DNA of 9,641 bases from Saprospiraceae bacterium (GCA_027009605.1 JALVCY010000429.1:1-9641); one strand, 5' to 3'; positions 1-6,555 are shown, numbered from the stretch's first letter. Notes: generated from the letters alone by a model not told the origin. Program-made: numbers and translations.

Positions 1-31
1 ACGTAGATTGATTGACAGTAGCGTTAGAAAA

Positions 32-63
32 GAGCATCGATTTCCTTGTGAAAATGGATGCTC
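32..63. other. Two-tier stem-loop in the leading non-coding stretch
   Basis: GAGCATC at 32-38 pairs perfectly with GATGCTC at 57-63. Inside it TTTC (41-44) pairs with GAAA (50-53), leaving a five-base loop. No T-run follows directly, so it is not a typical intrinsic terminator, although T-rich sequence lies at 77-84. It could end the transcript of a gene to the left of the window. Frame 2 is open from base 2 to a TGA at 74-76, so a C-terminal coding tail is possible, but its 24 codons resemble nothing I recognise and I do not call it. Confidence 0.4.
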
Positions 64-111
64 GACCCAAGTTTGATTGTTTTTGGAGCTATAAGTTGTT
101 GCGACTTTAGG

Positions 112-187
112 ACGGCGAAGCCGTATTGTGAACGGTATAATGGTGTATCGGTATAACGGTTTAACGGTATGGCAATTACCAATAAAT
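112..187. repeat. Micro-hairpin plus AACGG-type tract upstream of the first four-helix-bundle gene
   Basis: ACGGC-GAA-GCCGT (112-124) is a perfect 5 bp stem with a GAA loop, the same design as the micro-hairpins later in the window. It is followed by a degenerate run of AACGGTATA / AACGGTTTA words to about 172. The reverse complement of this run resembles the tract at 774-814, so the two form a loose inverted pair around the four-helix-bundle gene and the first foldback element. An open frame continues upstream through this tract to an ATG at 128, but those 20 residues only translate the repeat. Confidence 0.6.
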
Positions 188-547
188 ATGGGGAACTTTA
201 GAAATTTAAGAGTATGGCAGGAAGCGAAGGATTTGGCGGTTTATGTTTACAAAGTGACCAATCAAGGTTCTTTTTCTAAGGATCTTAGATTTCGAGACCA
301 AATTAGAGCTGCATCTATTTCAATTGCATCAAACATTGCGGAAGGAGATGAGCTGAATACAAATAAGCAAGCAGTAAATTTTTTCTACACAGCAAAAGGC
401 TCCACTGCTGAAGTTTTAACTCAAATAATAATTGCTTACGAAGTGGGGCATATTGAGAAGGAGATAAAAGATTACATAATTGATAAGTGTGAATACATAT
501 CATATAATGCTGTCGAAGCTGATAAAAGCAAGAAGCTAAGGATTTAA
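188..547 (+). CDS. Four-helix-bundle protein (S23/IVP family)
   Basis: A 119-residue protein of the four-helix-bundle family, known from proteins encoded in intervening sequences of 23S rRNA in Leptospira and common as stand-alone genes in Bacteroidota. The signature is present: an N-terminal 'FRNLRVWQEAKDLA' helix, then 'FRDQIRAASISIASNIAEG' with the near-invariant NIAEG, then 'FYTAKGSTAEV' and a last amphipathic helix. No signal peptide or membrane segment. I chose the ATG at 188 because family members begin a few residues before the N-L-x-V-W-x-x-A motif; the open frame back to 128 translates an AACGG repeat. Biochemical function is unproven; members are small, helical and oligomeric, and the DGR accessory protein Avd has the same fold. 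A second family member lies at 7903. It stands alone, separated from rmlA by a foldback element, so operon membership is unclear. Confidence 0.85.
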   Translation: MGNFRNLRVWQEAKDLAVYVYKVTNQGSFSKDLRFRDQIRAASISIASNIAEGDELNTNKQAVNFFYTAKGSTAEVLTQIIIAYEVGHIEKEIKDYIIDKCEYISYNAVEADKSKKLRI

Positions 548-582
548 TAATAACTTTAATCGTGGATTACCGTAAAACCGAT

Positions 583-774
583 GAGTTTGCTCCGAAAAGT
601 CACAATTGCCAAAAATTAAAGCACGGAATAAAATTTTAGTCTGTTTACCACAAGTCTCCTTTTTTAAGGGTGCCGATAGCTATCGGCATAGAGGGTTAAA
701 ATAAAAGCGAAAACAGAATAAAATTTTGTGGACTCAAGAATAAACCGCCACGTTCAACTTTTTGGAGTAAGTTC
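583..774 (+). repeat. Foldback (MITE-like) intergenic element, copy 1
   Basis: Outer arms are GAGTTTGCTCCGAAAAGTC (583-601) and AACTTTTTGGAGTAAGTTC (756-774); every difference but the last base is a transition that still allows a G-U pair in RNA. A second stem pairs 627-646 with 711-730 around the shared core AAAATTTT. The central loop carries the perfect 18 bp palindrome TGCCGATAGCTATCGGCA (671-688). A related element in the same orientation lies at 1700-1879, and the two bracket rmlA. No ORF is inside. It may be a non-autonomous mobile element, a structured RNA or a termination structure; the sequence alone does not decide. Confidence 0.75.
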
Positions 775-814
775 ACCGTTAAACCGCTATACCGTTAAAC
801 CGCTAAACCGTTAA
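774..814. repeat. AACCGTTAAACCG-type tract immediately before rmlA
   Basis: Three to four degenerate copies of ACCGTTAAACCGCTA, ending two bases before the TTG start of rmlA. It is roughly the reverse complement of the tract at 124-172. No Shine-Dalgarno sequence is visible; the repeat occupies the place where a ribosome binding site would be expected. Confidence 0.65.
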
Positions 815-816
815 TC

Positions 817-1674
817 TTGAAAGGCATAATTCTCGCCGGAGGCTCCGGCACCAGACTCTACCCCATCACTAAGGCGATATCAAAGCAGTTGATGCCGATA
901 TATGACAAGCCGATGGTTTATTATCCGTTGTCGATACTGATGTTGTCGGGGATTCGGGAGATATTGATTATAACGACTCCTGAAGATAGCGCACAGTTTA
1001 GGCGTTTATTGGGCGATGGAAAAGAGATGGGCTGTCGTTTTGAGTACGCTGTCCAAGAAGTACCCAATGGCTTGGCGCAAGCCTTTGTCATTGGAGAAGA
1101 GTTTATTGGAGAAGACAAAGTGGCTTTAGTGCTGGGAGATAATATATTTTATGGCTCCGGGCTAAGCAAATTGCTACAATCCAGTACCAACATTGATGGT
1201 GCCAAGGTCTTTGCTTATCCGGTACATGACCCCGAGCGTTATGGCGTAGTCGAGTTTGATGACGACAATAATGTGCTGTCTATCGAAGAAAAACCGGAAA
1301 AACCCAAGTCTAATTATGCGGTGCCGGGACTCTATTTTTATGATAATGACGTGGTGCATATCGCCAAGACGATTGATCCTTCTCCACGGGGAGAATATGA
1401 AATTACCGATGTAAACCGGGTGTATTTGGAAAAAGGGAAGTTGAAGGTCGGAGTAATGGATAGGGGAACGGCTTGGTTGGATACGGGGACTTTTGATTCT
1501 TTACATGATGCGTCGGAATTTGTGAGAGTGATTGAGAAGAGACAGAGCTTTAAGATTGGTTGTATCGAAGAGATTGCCTACCGTATGGGCTATATTGATA
1601 AGGAGCAGCTGGTGAAATTGGCGGAGCCTTTGGTGAAGAGTGGGTATGGGGCTTATTTGATGGGCTTGGTGTAG
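817..1674 (+). CDS. rmlA: Glucose-1-phosphate thymidylyltransferase
   Basis: A full-length, 285-residue RmlA (also RfbA). It condenses glucose-1-phosphate and dTTP to dTDP-glucose in the cytoplasm, the entry step to dTDP-L-rhamnose and other dTDP-deoxysugars. Visible motifs are the nucleotide-binding loop GGSGTRLYPIT (residues 8-18), K23 in SKQLMPIYDKP, the metal-binding Asp in LGDN (D108), EEKP (residues 157-160) and LDTGT with the second metal Asp (D222). Length and the conserved C-terminal helices (GCIEEIAYRMGYI) match the short RmlA class. The start is TTG at 817, which places Met exactly where the family begins (M-K-G-I-I-L-A-G-G); no in-frame ATG precedes it. The gene is isolated between two copies of a foldback element, and rmlB, rmlC and rmlD do not follow, which is unlike the usual rmlABCD order. 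Confidence 0.96.
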   Translation: MKGIILAGGSGTRLYPITKAISKQLMPIYDKPMVYYPLSILMLSGIREILIITTPEDSAQFRRLLGDGKEMGCRFEYAVQEVPNGLAQAFVIGEEFIGEDKVALVLGDNIFYGSGLSKLLQSSTNIDGAKVFAYPVHDPERYGVVEFDDDNNVLSIEEKPEKPKSNYAVPGLYFYDNDVVHIAKTIDPSPRGEYEITDVNRVYLEKGKLKVGVMDRGTAWLDTGTFDSLHDASEFVRVIEKRQSFKIGCIEEIAYRMGYIDKEQLVKLAEPLVKSGYGAYLMGLV

Positions 1675-1680
1675 GGGATA

Positions 1681-1701
1681 GGTAAAAGGTTAAAGGGTTA
1701 A
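1681..1701. repeat. AAAGGTTAAAGG-type tract after rmlA
   Basis: GGTAAAAGGTTAAAGGGTTAA starts six bases after the rmlA stop and runs into copy 2 of the foldback element. Related tracts occur at 4944-4962 and 5647-5686, and in reverse complement at 3608-3635. Confidence 0.6.
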
Positions 1702-1879
1702 GCCTGCTCCGAAAAGTCACTGTAGCCAGAAAATAAAGCATGGAACAAAATTTTGTTTTGTTACATTCGGTTTCCTTTAAACGAAAGGGAAACCCATGGA
1801 AGGGTTGTTTTAAAGAAACAAAACAAAATTTTGTGGAGGCAAGAGCAAATCACTATATTAGACTTTTCGGAGCGAACTC
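1700..1879 (+). repeat. Foldback (MITE-like) intergenic element, copy 2
   Basis: Arms GCTCCGAAAAGTC (1706-1718) and GACTTTTCGGAGC (1861-1873) are perfectly complementary, with weaker pairing out to 1700/1879. A second stem AACAAAATTTTGTTTTGTT (1744-1762) pairs with 1817-1835 at 18 of 19 positions. The centre has its own stem, 1769-1778 with 1784-1794 (GGTTTCC... / ...GGGAAACC). Compared with 583-774, the arms and the flanking words (AAA-TAAAGCA-GGAA, TTTTGTGGA-CAAGA) are shared in the same order and orientation, while the central loop is unrelated. Its right end lies eight bases before the coding frame of the Wzi-like protein, so it must shape the 5' leader of that gene. Confidence 0.8.
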
Positions 1880-1887
1880 TCCATTGA

Positions 1888-3588
1888 ATAAAAATAATCA
1901 GTAAAATCCGCCTTATCCGTACAATCTGTGTTCTATTAAGTCTTGCGAGTTATTTCGTCGCACAAGCCCAAGGAGTACAAGTCAAGCCTTCCGAATACAC
2001 GACCCATCTAGTTGACCGGCTAGACATTATTTACGGTTCAGATATTCATACGGGAATCAGAGACTACTTGCGTAAAGATGTTTTTGAATTTGCGCAAGCG
2101 CTGGATACGCTGGGAGATGAAATAGATTGGAAGACCCGTAAAGATGTCCGGTATCTGTTAGATGATAATAATGATTGGTTGGATAATGACCAAAAAAACT
2201 GGTCAGACCGTCCCATTCTAAAGTATTTTTACCGGACAAAGGCACATTTGTTTGAAACCAAGCATCCTGATTTTCAAATCACAGCTGATCCTATACTGAA
2301 CTTTCAGGCCGGTAAGATACAGAACGAAGGAAGACATTTTGTGAATCAACGGGGAATCGCCCTCCGTGGTAATATTGACAAAAAGATTTTCTTTTATACC
2401 GACGTGGTGGAGACGCAAGTACGGATACCCGATTATGTAAATGCCAGAGTACAGCAAGATAAGGCCTTGGCGGGGGCAGGATTGTACAAACCCTACAAGA
2501 GCGATATCTTCAAAATAAAGAAAAACGGTTATGATTATCTAGGGGCAACAGCCTATGTCGGGGTCAATATCAGCAAACATATAGGCGTACAATTAGGTCA
2601 TGGAAAGAATTTTATTGGTAACGGCTACCGCTCCTTGCTCCTTGCGGAAAATACCAATAATTACTTCTACTTAAAGCTGAATTGGCATCTTTGGAAGCTG
2701 CATTATCAGAATATTTTTTCGGAATTGTTGCCATTGAGTCATCGGGCTTATACCGGGCATGATAATCTGTTGCCTAGAAAATATGCCGCAACGCATTACA
2801 TTAGTTTTAAGCCGTACAAGAATATGGAGTTTGGCTTTTTTGAATCCGTGATTTTTAATCGAGCCAAACACTTTGAATTACAATATTTGAATCCGCTTAT
2901 CTTGTATCGGACAGTAGAGCACTTGATTGGAAGTCCGGATAATGAGATTGCAGGCCTTACGGCAAAATGGAATTTTTTACGCAAGTTTCAGCTGCATGGG
3001 CAGATTGCTTTTGATGAATTTAAGTTGGACGAGCTGTTTAGAAATAACAACGGGTGGTGGGGAAACAAATATGGAATTCAAGTAGGAGCCAAATGGATAA
3101 ATGTGGCAAAAGTCAATAATTTGGATTTGGCACTAGAATATAATCAAGTGATGCCCTACACCTACTCGCATAGAGATAGCTTAACGGCCTACACGCATAA
3201 TAATCAGCCTTTGGCCCATCCGTTGGGAAGTAATTTTAAGGAGTGGATTTTTAGCGCAAGCTACCGACCCACGAGCCGGTGGAAAGCCGATGTTAGAACT
3301 TTTGTCGTGACCGGTGGAGAGAATACAAAAGATGAAAATTGGGGAGCCAATCCATTATTGGGCTATAATTCCAGAGTCCAAAATTACGGAAATTTTTTGG
3401 GGCAAGGGCATCAATACAACCGGACTATTGTCAACGCCAATTTGGGCTACCAGATCATGCACAATGGCTGGATAGAGCTCCATTACTTTGGCCGGAAAAA
3501 CCAATTCAAGACAGAAGAGCCGACTCAGACGTCCATTTTTTCCCTAGGCTTTCGCCTAAATATTGACAAAGTTAAATACGAATTTTAA
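1888..3588 (+). CDS. Wzi-like capsule assembly outer-membrane protein
   Basis: About 566 residues. The frame is open from 1888 and the first ~27 residues form a good signal peptide: basic start (K2, K6, R8, R11), hydrophobic core ICVLLSLASYF, and a likely cleavage after V-A-Q-A. The body is rich in alternating aromatic/polar strands (for example GYDYLGATAYVGVNIS, KYGIQVGAKW) and ends in an aromatic C-terminal strand (...DKVKYEF), as expected of an outer-membrane beta-barrel. It resembles Bacteroidota proteins annotated as capsule assembly Wzi; in E. coli, Wzi helps anchor capsule at the surface. The start is a problem: there is no ATG, GTG or TTG between the TGA at 1885 and the TTG at 2068, and starting at 2068 would remove the signal peptide. 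I therefore place the 5' end at the ATA at 1888. A nonstandard start, a base change or a sequencing error could explain this. Confidence 0.8.
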   Translation: MKIISKIRLIRTICVLLSLASYFVAQAQGVQVKPSEYTTHLVDRLDIIYGSDIHTGIRDYLRKDVFEFAQALDTLGDEIDWKTRKDVRYLLDDNNDWLDNDQKNWSDRPILKYFYRTKAHLFETKHPDFQITADPILNFQAGKIQNEGRHFVNQRGIALRGNIDKKIFFYTDVVETQVRIPDYVNARVQQDKALAGAGLYKPYKSDIFKIKKNGYDYLGATAYVGVNISKHIGVQLGHGKNFIGNGYRSLLLAENTNNYFYLKLNWHLWKLHYQNIFSELLPLSHRAYTGHDNLLPRKYAATHYISFKPYKNMEFGFFESVIFNRAKHFELQYLNPLILYRTVEHLIGSPDNEIAGLTAKWNFLRKFQLHGQIAFDEFKLDELFRNNNGWWGNKYGIQVGAKWINVAKVNNLDLALEYNQVMPYTYSHRDSLTAYTHNNQPLAHPLGSNFKEWIFSASYRPTSRWKADVRTFVVTGGENTKDENWGANPLLGYNSRVQNYGNFLGQGHQYNRTIVNANLGYQIMHNGWIELHYFGRKNQFKTEEPTQTSIFSLGFRLNIDKVKYEF

Positions 3589-3607
3589 TATTTGGCTATG
3601 TGGAGCC

Positions 3608-3635
3608 TTTAACCCTTTACCTTTTAACCCTTTGC
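3608..3635. repeat. ACCTTT-type tract before the nucleotide-sugar dehydrogenase
   Basis: TTTAACCCTTTACCTTTTAA and following bases: the reverse complement of the AAAGGT tracts that follow rmlA, the dehydrogenase and the Uma2 gene. If read in frame from upstream it encodes F-N-P-L-P-F-N-P-L-P, which is repeat translation and not part of the enzyme. With the tract at 4944 it forms an inverted pair around the dehydrogenase gene. Confidence 0.65.
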
Positions 3636-3643
3636 CTTCTCAC

Positions 3644-4942
3644 ATGTACAACGAATTAAAATCAAAACAAAAGAAAATAGCCGTTATAGGCTTGGGATAT
3701 GTAGGTCTTCCTTTGGCCTTGGAATTTGCTAAAAAATTCAGTGTAATTGGATTTGATATTAGCGAAGACCGCATCGAGATGATGCGCAATAATATCGACC
3801 CTTCAGAAGAATTGGAAGCATCGGCTTTTGCCGATAAAGACATTGTTTTTACGGCAGATCCGGAAGTCTTGAAAGGGGCTCATTTCTTTGTTGTGGCGGT
3901 ACCCACGCCTGTGGATGAGCATAAGGTGCCTAATTTACGACCTTTGATAGGGGCTTCCACAACCGTAGGAAAGGCCATTAAGAAAGGAGATTATGTGGTC
4001 TTTGAATCGACGGTTTATCCCGGTGCAACAGAAGAAGATTGCTTACCGGTAATCGAAGAGTTGTCCGGTCTCAAGCTAAATAAAGATTATAAAGCCGGTT
4101 ATTCGCCGGAGCGAATCAATCCGGGCGACAAAGAACATACAGTCGATAAAATATTAAAAATTGTTTCCGGAAGCGATGAAGAGTCGGCGGAAGAAATTGC
4201 TAAGATATACGGAGAGATTATCACAGCAGGTGTCTATAAGGCCGCAACGATTAAAGTAGCCGAAGCCGCCAAAGTGATTGAAAATACCCAGCGGGATTTG
4301 AATATCTCTTTGATGAATGAATTGTCCATTATTTTTGATAAAATGGGTATTGATACACGAGCAGTCATTGAAGCGGCCGGCACCAAATGGAATTTTATCA
4401 AGTTTTTTCCGGGCTTGGTTGGGGGGCATTGTATAGGGGTGGATCCCTATTATTTGACCTACAAGGCAAAGAAATTGGGCTATGATCCACAAGTCATATT
4501 GAGTGGTCGGCGGATTAACGACGGGATGCCGGGTTTCGTGGCCAAGCGCCTAGTTCAAAAAATGATTCAAAAAGGAAAAACACCACAAAAAACCAAAGTC
4601 CTAGTGATGGGATTCACATTTAAAGAAAATGTGGCAGATATTCGGAATACCAAGGTTGTAGATTTGGTACGGGAATTAATGGAATACTCCGTGAATGTCC
4701 ATTTAGTGGATCCTTATGCAGACCCAAATGATGTAGTGCATGAGTACAAATTACCGATGATGGACAGTCCGTCCAATAATTATGATGCGGTCATTGTCGC
4801 TGTTAATCACAAGGAATATGTAGGGCTGGATACGGATTACTTTAAATCCATTATGAATGGGGCTCCGATTTTGATGGACTTGAAAGGTGTATATAATCAA
4901 GATGTTGCGGAAGCGGCCGGGATTGATTATTGGAGACTTTAG
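3644..4942 (+). CDS. UDP-N-acetylhexosamine 6-dehydrogenase (TviB/WbpO type)
   Basis: A 432-residue member of the UDP-glucose/GDP-mannose dehydrogenase family, which oxidises C6 of a UDP-sugar in two NAD+-dependent steps to a uronic acid. Motifs: Rossmann loop GLGYVG (residues 16-21), FESTVYPGATEE (120-131), YSPERINPGD (153-162), KVIENTQRDLN (210-220) and the catalytic Cys in GGHCIGVDPYY (C263), followed by the C-terminal UDP-binding domain. YSPERINPGD and overall similarity favour the TviB/WbpO/Cap5L branch (UDP-GlcNAc or UDP-GalNAc to the uronate) over UDP-glucose dehydrogenase; substrate cannot be fixed by eye. ATG 3644 is preferred because M-x-x-K-x-K-K-I-A-V-I-G starts there; the upstream 27 codons translate a repeat and overlap the Wzi-like gene. 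With the WbpE- and WbpD-like genes downstream, it probably supplies a UDP-acetamido-hexuronate. Confidence 0.93.
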   Translation: MYNELKSKQKKIAVIGLGYVGLPLALEFAKKFSVIGFDISEDRIEMMRNNIDPSEELEASAFADKDIVFTADPEVLKGAHFFVVAVPTPVDEHKVPNLRPLIGASTTVGKAIKKGDYVVFESTVYPGATEEDCLPVIEELSGLKLNKDYKAGYSPERINPGDKEHTVDKILKIVSGSDEESAEEIAKIYGEIITAGVYKAATIKVAEAAKVIENTQRDLNISLMNELSIIFDKMGIDTRAVIEAAGTKWNFIKFFPGLVGGHCIGVDPYYLTYKAKKLGYDPQVILSGRRINDGMPGFVAKRLVQKMIQKGKTPQKTKVLVMGFTFKENVADIRNTKVVDLVRELMEYSVNVHLVDPYADPNDVVHEYKLPMMDSPSNNYDAVIVAVNHKEYVGLDTDYFKSIMNGAPILMDLKGVYNQDVAEAAGIDYWRL

Positions 4943-4943
4943 G

Positions 4944-4962
4944 AAGGTCAAAGGTCAAAGGG
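4944..4962. repeat. AAGGTCAAAGGTCAAAGG tract after the dehydrogenase
   Basis: Lies one base after the TAG stop and matches the complement of the tract before the same gene. The rest of the gap to the Uma2 start (4963-5054) is AT-rich and shows no gene or clear promoter. Confidence 0.6.
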
Positions 4963-5054
4963 GCTATCCGGTATGGAAAAAGCAAAGCTGCGATTTGTTT
5001 TTCGGGAATCACTTGGAAAAATAGTAAGAAACCGGTATCTTAGAAAAAAAAGTC

Positions 5055-5627
5055 ATGATTACCCAATTTGATCAACTGGATTTAACAAAGTCTTATACTT
5101 ACAAAGACTATCTTTCTTGGAGATTTCCGGAAAGAGTAGAGTTAATTTTGGGCAAAATCTTTAAGATGAGCCCTGCGCCTAGCCGGTATCACCAAAAAGT
5201 TAGTCGAAGGTTATTTCGCTTTATTGATCAGTATTATATTGAAGAGCAATGTGAACTTTACTCAGCTCCCTTCGATGTGGTTTTACTAAAAGGAGAAAAA
5301 TCAACCGTCGTTCAGCCTGACCTTTGTGTGGTGTGTGATAAGTCAAAACTCACCAAACAAGGATGCGAAGGCGCACCTAATTTGATTGTTGAAATTCTAT
5401 CACCGGGCAATACACGTCGGGAGATGAAAGAAAAATTTGAGCTCTACGAAAAAAACGGCGTTCAAGAATACTGGATGGTGGATCTAGGCAACAAAAGCAT
5501 TATCGTTTATACCTACAATGAAAAGAAGAAGTATGTGGGCTCTAAACCTTTTGTCGAAGGGGAAAAAGTCGAAAGCCAAATTTTGAAAGGCTTGAAAATG
5601 GATGTGGCTGATGTTTTTAAGGAGTGA
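5055..5627 (+). CDS. Uma2-family (DUF820) PD-(D/E)XK protein
   Basis: A 190-residue protein of the Uma2 family, which has the restriction-endonuclease-like PD-(D/E)XK fold. Recognisable parts are the N-terminal Y-T-Y-x-D-Y block, RVELILGKIFKMSPAPSRYH (residues 27-46), the metal-site Asp in VVQPDLCVV (D89), GAPNLIVEILSPGNT with the second acidic residue (E113), and the closing motif K-x-x-x-Y-x-x-x-G-V-x-E-Y-W-x-V-D (about 127-143). Length is normal and motifs look intact. ATG 5055 has an A-rich leader (AGAAAAAAAAGTC), typical of Bacteroidota. The family is abundant in cyanobacteria and Bacteroidota; cellular role is largely unknown, with nuclease activity inferred from the fold. It is a likely passenger in a sugar locus and has repeat tracts on both sides. 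Confidence 0.88.
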   Translation: MITQFDQLDLTKSYTYKDYLSWRFPERVELILGKIFKMSPAPSRYHQKVSRRLFRFIDQYYIEEQCELYSAPFDVVLLKGEKSTVVQPDLCVVCDKSKLTKQGCEGAPNLIVEILSPGNTRREMKEKFELYEKNGVQEYWMVDLGNKSIIVYTYNEKKKYVGSKPFVEGEKVESQILKGLKMDVADVFKE

Positions 5628-5646
5628 GATAAGGCCTAACCACTAA

Positions 5647-5741
5647 GGTGAAAGGTAAAAGGTAAAAGGTTAAGGGCCAAAGGTAGGCAGGAAAGAGATC
5701 TTACTAATTGAACCTGCCCGCAGCAGGCGGGCGCCGAAGGC
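5647..5741. repeat. Composite repeat: AAAGGTAAAAGG tract, GC-rich hairpin and micro-hairpin
   Basis: AAGGTGAAAGGTAAAAGGT and following bases to about 5686 are the longest of the AAAGGT tracts. After TTGAACCT comes a strong hairpin, GCCCGC (5716-5721), loop AGCAG, GCGGGC (5727-5732), then directly GCC-GAA-GGC (5733-5741). A damaged copy of the GC-rich hairpin is at 7812-7834. A run of nine A residues follows and leads to the GTG start at 5751. On the + strand there is no T-run, so it is not a standard intrinsic terminator in that direction. Confidence 0.65.
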
Positions 5742-5750
5742 AAAAAAAAA

Positions 5751-5951
5751 GTGAAACTAGATAAAAAAGCATTCGCCATCAAAACATTTGCGCAAGCAGA
5801 TAATAACCGTGCTTATTGGTTGACAAAAACACCAATGGAGCGATTAGCAGCAGCTTGGATTTTTTCTTGCAGAATGTATAATTTGAATCCGAATAATAAA
5901 GAAGAAATAAAACTGGATAGGAAGTATTTTAAGATTAGAAAGCGGTTGTAA
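5751..5951 (+). CDS. Small conserved protein paired with a nucleotidyltransferase
   Basis: A 66-residue protein starting at GTG 5751 after an A-rich leader. No signal peptide or transmembrane segment. It has the pattern D-K-x-x-F-x-x-x-T-F-x-x-A-D-x-x-x-A-Y-W-x-x-K-T-P-x-E-R-L-A-A-A-W, then a C-x-x-Y-N-L stretch and a basic C-terminus (KYFKIRKRL). I recall similar small ORFs placed directly before DUF-type nucleotidyltransferase genes in Bacteroidota, which fits its overlap or near-overlap with the next gene. Such pairs resemble toxin-antitoxin or HEPN/MNT-like modules in layout, but nothing here proves that activity. Function unknown. Confidence 0.72.
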   Translation: MKLDKKAFAIKTFAQADNNRAYWLTKTPMERLAAAWIFSCRMYNLNPNNKEEIKLDRKYFKIRKRL

Positions 5952-6004
5952 CTTTTCAAAACTTATTCAATCCTGATTTTTTAGATTTTATCCAAGCCAT
6001 CAAT

Positions 6005-6421
6005 TTGGCAAAAGTTGAGTATGTTTTAGTCGGTGGCTATTCGGTTAATTTGCATGGACATTTTCGAGGTACTGGAGGTATGGATATTTGGGTGAAGCCA
6101 ACGAAAGCAAATTATGCAAAACTGGTAAAAGCTTTTAATCATTTTGGTCTTGCCATCTTTGACATGACCGAAGAAAAGTTTTTAAATACTACGGAGAATG
6201 ATGTTTTTACTTTTGGTCGTCAGCCGGTTTCTATTGATATTATGACTAAGGTGAATGGCTTAGATTTTGAAAATACGCTCCTTGGGAGTGTCGAATTTGA
6301 AGTTGGAAGAAATATTCGGGTGAGAACGATAGGCTTGTCAGACTTAATTAATGCCAAGAACGCAAGTGGCCGCCACAAGGATTTAGATGATATTGAATAC
6401 TTAACAAAGGGGGATGAGTAG
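6005..6421 (+). CDS. Nucleotidyltransferase-fold protein with altered active site
   Basis: 138 residues from TTG 6005. The fold is indicated by VEYVLVGGYSVNLHG (hGG-x-S motif), the following DIWVKPTKANY block, a third carboxylate strand S-I-D-I-M (about residues 75-79), and the C-terminal LINAKNASGRHKDLDDIEYL, typical of minimal/AbiEii-like nucleotidyltransferases. Two oddities. The usual T-G-D-x-D-x-W is T-G-G-M-D-I-W here (G25 encoded at 6077-6079), so the first metal-binding Asp appears lost. And the frame continues upstream to 5939, encoding NLFNPDFLDFIQAIN, which looks like the missing family N-terminus, yet without ATG/GTG/TTG; the true 5' end is probably near 5951, abutting the stop of the preceding gene. 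Likely co-expressed with that gene; biological role unknown. Confidence 0.78.
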   Translation: MAKVEYVLVGGYSVNLHGHFRGTGGMDIWVKPTKANYAKLVKAFNHFGLAIFDMTEEKFLNTTENDVFTFGRQPVSIDIMTKVNGLDFENTLLGSVEFEVGRNIRVRTIGLSDLINAKNASGRHKDLDDIEYLTKGDE

Positions 6422-6447
6422 AGCCCGTTAACTAAATAGCTTTAAAC

Positions 6448-6519
6448 GCCGAAGGCTCTTGAACGCCCGTAGGGCAAATTGAACGGCTCGCAAGAGTCAT
6501 TTGAGCGCCGAAGGCAAAT
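6448..6519 (+). repeat. Micro-hairpin tract A (before the aminotransferase)
   Basis: Four units in forward orientation: GCC-GAA-GGC (6448-6456), GCCC-GTA-GGGC (6465-6475), an imperfect GGCTC...GAGTC (6485-6498) and GCC-GAA-GGC (6507-6515), with leaders TAAAC, TTGAAC, TTGAAC and TTGAGC and AAATT-type spacers. The stem length and bases change from unit to unit while pairing is kept. The tract ends about 40 bases before the ATG of the aminotransferase. Confidence 0.8.
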
Positions 6520-6555
6520 TGAACAACTCTCCCATAAAACAACAAACCCCTACCG

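Noticed and set aside
72..98. Bacteroidota-type promoter (TTTG ... TAnnTTTG) before the first gene
   Set aside because: The TAAGTTG word misses part of the -7 consensus and spacing is off; too weak to call.
128..187. Upstream ATG for the first four-helix-bundle protein
   Set aside because: The 20 residues derive from an AACGG tract; ATG 188 matches family starts.
188..547. Diversity-generating retroelement, because Avd is a four-helix-bundle protein
   Set aside because: No reverse transcriptase and no template/variable repeat pair is present; the NIAEG-type protein is the general family.
583..774. Known insertion sequence
   Set aside because: There is no transposase reading frame in either copy; only a non-autonomous foldback element can be supported.
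3563..3643. Upstream start for the dehydrogenase
   Set aside because: The extra residues translate an ACCTTT repeat, overlap the preceding gene and do not match the family N-terminus.
4154..4492. Minus-strand ORF of 112 codons
   Set aside because: Antisense shadow of the well-conserved dehydrogenase; composition is not protein-like.
5716..5750. Rho-independent terminator after the Uma2 gene
   Set aside because: The GC-rich hairpin is followed by an A-run, not a T-run, on the coding strand.
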